Shown here piece by piece: positions 62,709-64,000 of a stretch of 64,000 bases of DNA. This stretch comes from Jannaschia maritima. GTDB taxonomy: Bacteria > Pseudomonadota > Alphaproteobacteria > Rhodobacterales > Rhodobacteraceae. The first letter of the stretch is position 1; each line of letters begins with the position of its first letter. The DNA lies in NCBI RefSeq assembly GCF_030973515.1, contig NZ_JARGZA010000015.1, forward strand, positions 1-64,000. Direction: 5' to 3'. The notes under the pieces are model-generated. The model worked only from the letters and a program-made list of their open reading frames with translations, had not been told where the DNA came from and ran no database searches. The position numbers were made by a program, and so were the translations under genes.

Positions 62709-63893
62709 TCAATAGACGCCGCCGTCCTCCACCTTGCGCGAGAACTCGGTCGTTTCGCCGCCCGCCAGCGTCCGGGCCTGCTCGACCCACTCGTCGCGGC
62801 TGACGCGGCCCCTGAACCCTTCTAGGTTGGAATCGACCCAGCGGACCTCCTCCTCCGACCAGGCGGCGATCTGGTCGAGGTGATAGAAGCCCATGTCGTT
62901 CAGCATCGTCTCCAGCTTGGGGCCGACTCCCTTGATCTGCTTCAGGTCGTCGGGCTTGCCGTCCCGTGGCGCGTCCAGACGCGCCGGCTCGGCCTGCGGC
63001 CCGTCGGCGACGGGATGCATCGCCTCGTCCAGGCGATCGCGGTCATCCTTCAGGAGGGGGTCGACCTGCGTGACCGCGCGGTCGTCCACCTCACCCGCCG
63101 GCGCGGCGCCCTCCCTGCCGGAGATGGTCGGTTCACCCACCGAAGCGGACGGCGCGCTGGCGACGCGCTGGGCGCTGCCGCCGTCCTGCGGCGCGTCGCC
63201 CGCGCCCTCGACCTCGTTGTAGGACTGCGCCTTCTTCGTCGCGCTCGGGGTCGGGGCGGTCCCGCCCGTCGGGGCGGCCTGGTTGCGGTCGATCTCCTGC
63301 GGGTGGCCGACCAGCGGCTCCGGCGACACGACCTTGCCGTCGAGTGGGCTGGGCTGGGCCTGCGGGGTCGGATCGGTCGTCGCGCCGACGGGGCGGGCGA
63401 CGCCGGGATCGTCCGCGTTGACCGGCGCGGGCGACGGGACCCGCGTGGCCTGCGCGGCCTGCACCGGCTGACCGGCCAGCTTCTGCCGCGGCGCGCGCAG
63501 GTCGGAGGGGTCGGCCTTCTGCACGTCCGATATCATCGAGAACGGAATCTCCGACCGGTGGGGCGACGGGGCTTGGGTCCGGGTCGCGGCTTCGGGGCTG
63601 GGCGCGGCGGCCTCGCCCGGCTGACCGGCCTGCGTGGCGCGGGCGCGGTCCTCGGTCGGGGCCTGCACGCCGCCCCGCGCGGTCGTCGGCGGCGCTGCGG
63701 GACGCCCGATCGTGGTGACCAGGACCAGGCCCAGGACCACGACGACCACGATCGCTCCGAAGGCGGCCTGCAGGAAGCTCCACCCCCCGAGGCCCAGCAG
63801 CATCACGAACGTGGCGGCCCCGGCCAGGCAGGCGACCCCGAAGGTGATCGCAGTGCTCTCCAACGTGCCGATCGGACGGATCTCTTCCTTCAT
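62709..63893 (-). CDS. Membrane-anchored helix-hairpin-helix protein near nuoE position
   Basis: A 394-residue protein. Two helices at the N-terminus (about 12-35 and 38-62) are followed by a long Pro/Ala/Gln-rich linker of about 230 residues and a C-terminal domain with DDLKQIKGVGPKLETMLNDMGFYHLDQIAAWSEEEV (about 317-352), a helix-hairpin-helix fold. In some Rhodobacteraceae such a domain is fused to NuoE. Here it is separate and membrane-anchored; nuoE itself would lie to the right, outside the window. The function is unknown. The ATG at 63893 is followed by the membrane region at once. Confidence 0.82.
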   Translation of the reverse strand: MKEEIRPIGTLESTAITFGVACLAGAATFVMLLGLGGWSFLQAAFGAIVVVVVLGLVLVTTIGRPAAPPTTARGGVQAPTEDRARATQAGQPGEAAAPSPEAATRTQAPSPHRSEIPFSMISDVQKADPSDLRAPRQKLAGQPVQAAQATRVPSPAPVNADDPGVARPVGATTDPTPQAQPSPLDGKVVSPEPLVGHPQEIDRNQAAPTGGTAPTPSATKKAQSYNEVEGAGDAPQDGGSAQRVASAPSASVGEPTISGREGAAPAGEVDDRAVTQVDPLLKDDRDRLDEAMHPVADGPQAEPARLDAPRDGKPDDLKQIKGVGPKLETMLNDMGFYHLDQIAAWSEEEVRWVDSNLEGFRGRVSRDEWVEQARTLAGGETTEFSRKVEDGGVY

Positions 63894-64000
63894 GACGCTC
63901 TCCCACGCGGTCGGGCCGGTCGTGCGACGGCCCCAGTCAGACGGATGGGGGGGACGCGCGGCCCCGACCCCGCCCTGAACCTAGCACATCGGAACGCTGC

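Overview
The window is very GC-rich and almost fully coding. It looks like a chromosome segment of an alphaproteobacterium of the family Rhodobacteraceae (roseobacter group). The family is inferred from the Rhodobacteraceae-type complex I operon with DUF5333 and DUF5337 genes in it, the phaA/phaB pair, an exosortase E/CPBP-protease fusion with a VPEIx-CTERM protein, a VPLPA-CTERM protein, and the paired deformylase genes next to fmt. I see no tRNA, rRNA, CRISPR array, insertion sequence or prophage.

Layout. 0-4 kb: the 5' part of ispH (minus strand, running off the left edge), then a four-gene envelope/stress cassette (DUF3618-like, DUF883-like, holin-X-like and a second long coiled membrane protein). 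4-6 kb: fmt, a catalytically degenerate deformylase paralogue and the true def. 6-9.6 kb: a small membrane protein with its own XRE regulator and a clear operator/promoter, a PatB/MalY C-S lyase, a candidate orphan toxin/immunity pair, and a divergent LysE exporter/Lrp regulator pair. 9.7-17.7 kb: an animal-type haem peroxidase, a VOC protein, tag, phaA, a patatin phospholipase and phaB, a ParE/ParD-like pair whose toxin lacks a proper start codon, a 36-residue protein divergent from a LysR regulator, and a DUF465 protein. 17.8-23 kb: a five-gene dipeptide-type ABC transporter/aldehyde dehydrogenase operon with no binding protein. 23.3-29.8 kb: ETF-ubiquinone oxidoreductase, a TPR protein, ispE, a polyprenyl diphosphate synthase, DUF2007 and a TrmN6-like methyltransferase.

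29.8-38 kb is the most unusual part. One strand carries a giant 1844-residue surface protein (cadherin-like and carbohydrate-binding-like regions, eight SdrD B-type repeats, and a C-terminal region with the Cys...Gln signature of a thioester adhesin domain), then a 58-residue VPEIS-CTERM protein that is little more than two sorting signals, then the exosortase E/CPBP protease fusion. A 0.69-kb AT-richer regulatory region lies upstream.

38-43.9 kb: prfC, small conserved proteins, a DEAD-box helicase, and 1 kb without genes that is full of repeats. One of these repeats is an inverted copy of an element lying between phaA and the patatin gene 29 kb away. 43.9-63.9 kb (minus strand): rnj, coaX and birA follow the complex I genes nuoF-G-H-I-J-K-L-M-N. 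The complex I operon carries many extra genes: two paralogous mini coiled-coil genes on either side of nuoI, a CMD-fold protein, a secreted Cys protein, DUF5333, DUF5337, a MAPEG protein, a TM2 protein, a lipoprotein and a helix-hairpin-helix membrane protein. Between nuoF and nuoG it is interrupted by a VPLPA-CTERM gene on the opposite strand.

Together the core genes serve aerobic respiration (complex I, ETF-QO), quinone/isoprenoid supply (ispH, ispE, polyprenyl synthase), polyhydroxybutyrate synthesis and translation (fmt, def, prfC). The exosortase region points to a cell-surface attachment function.
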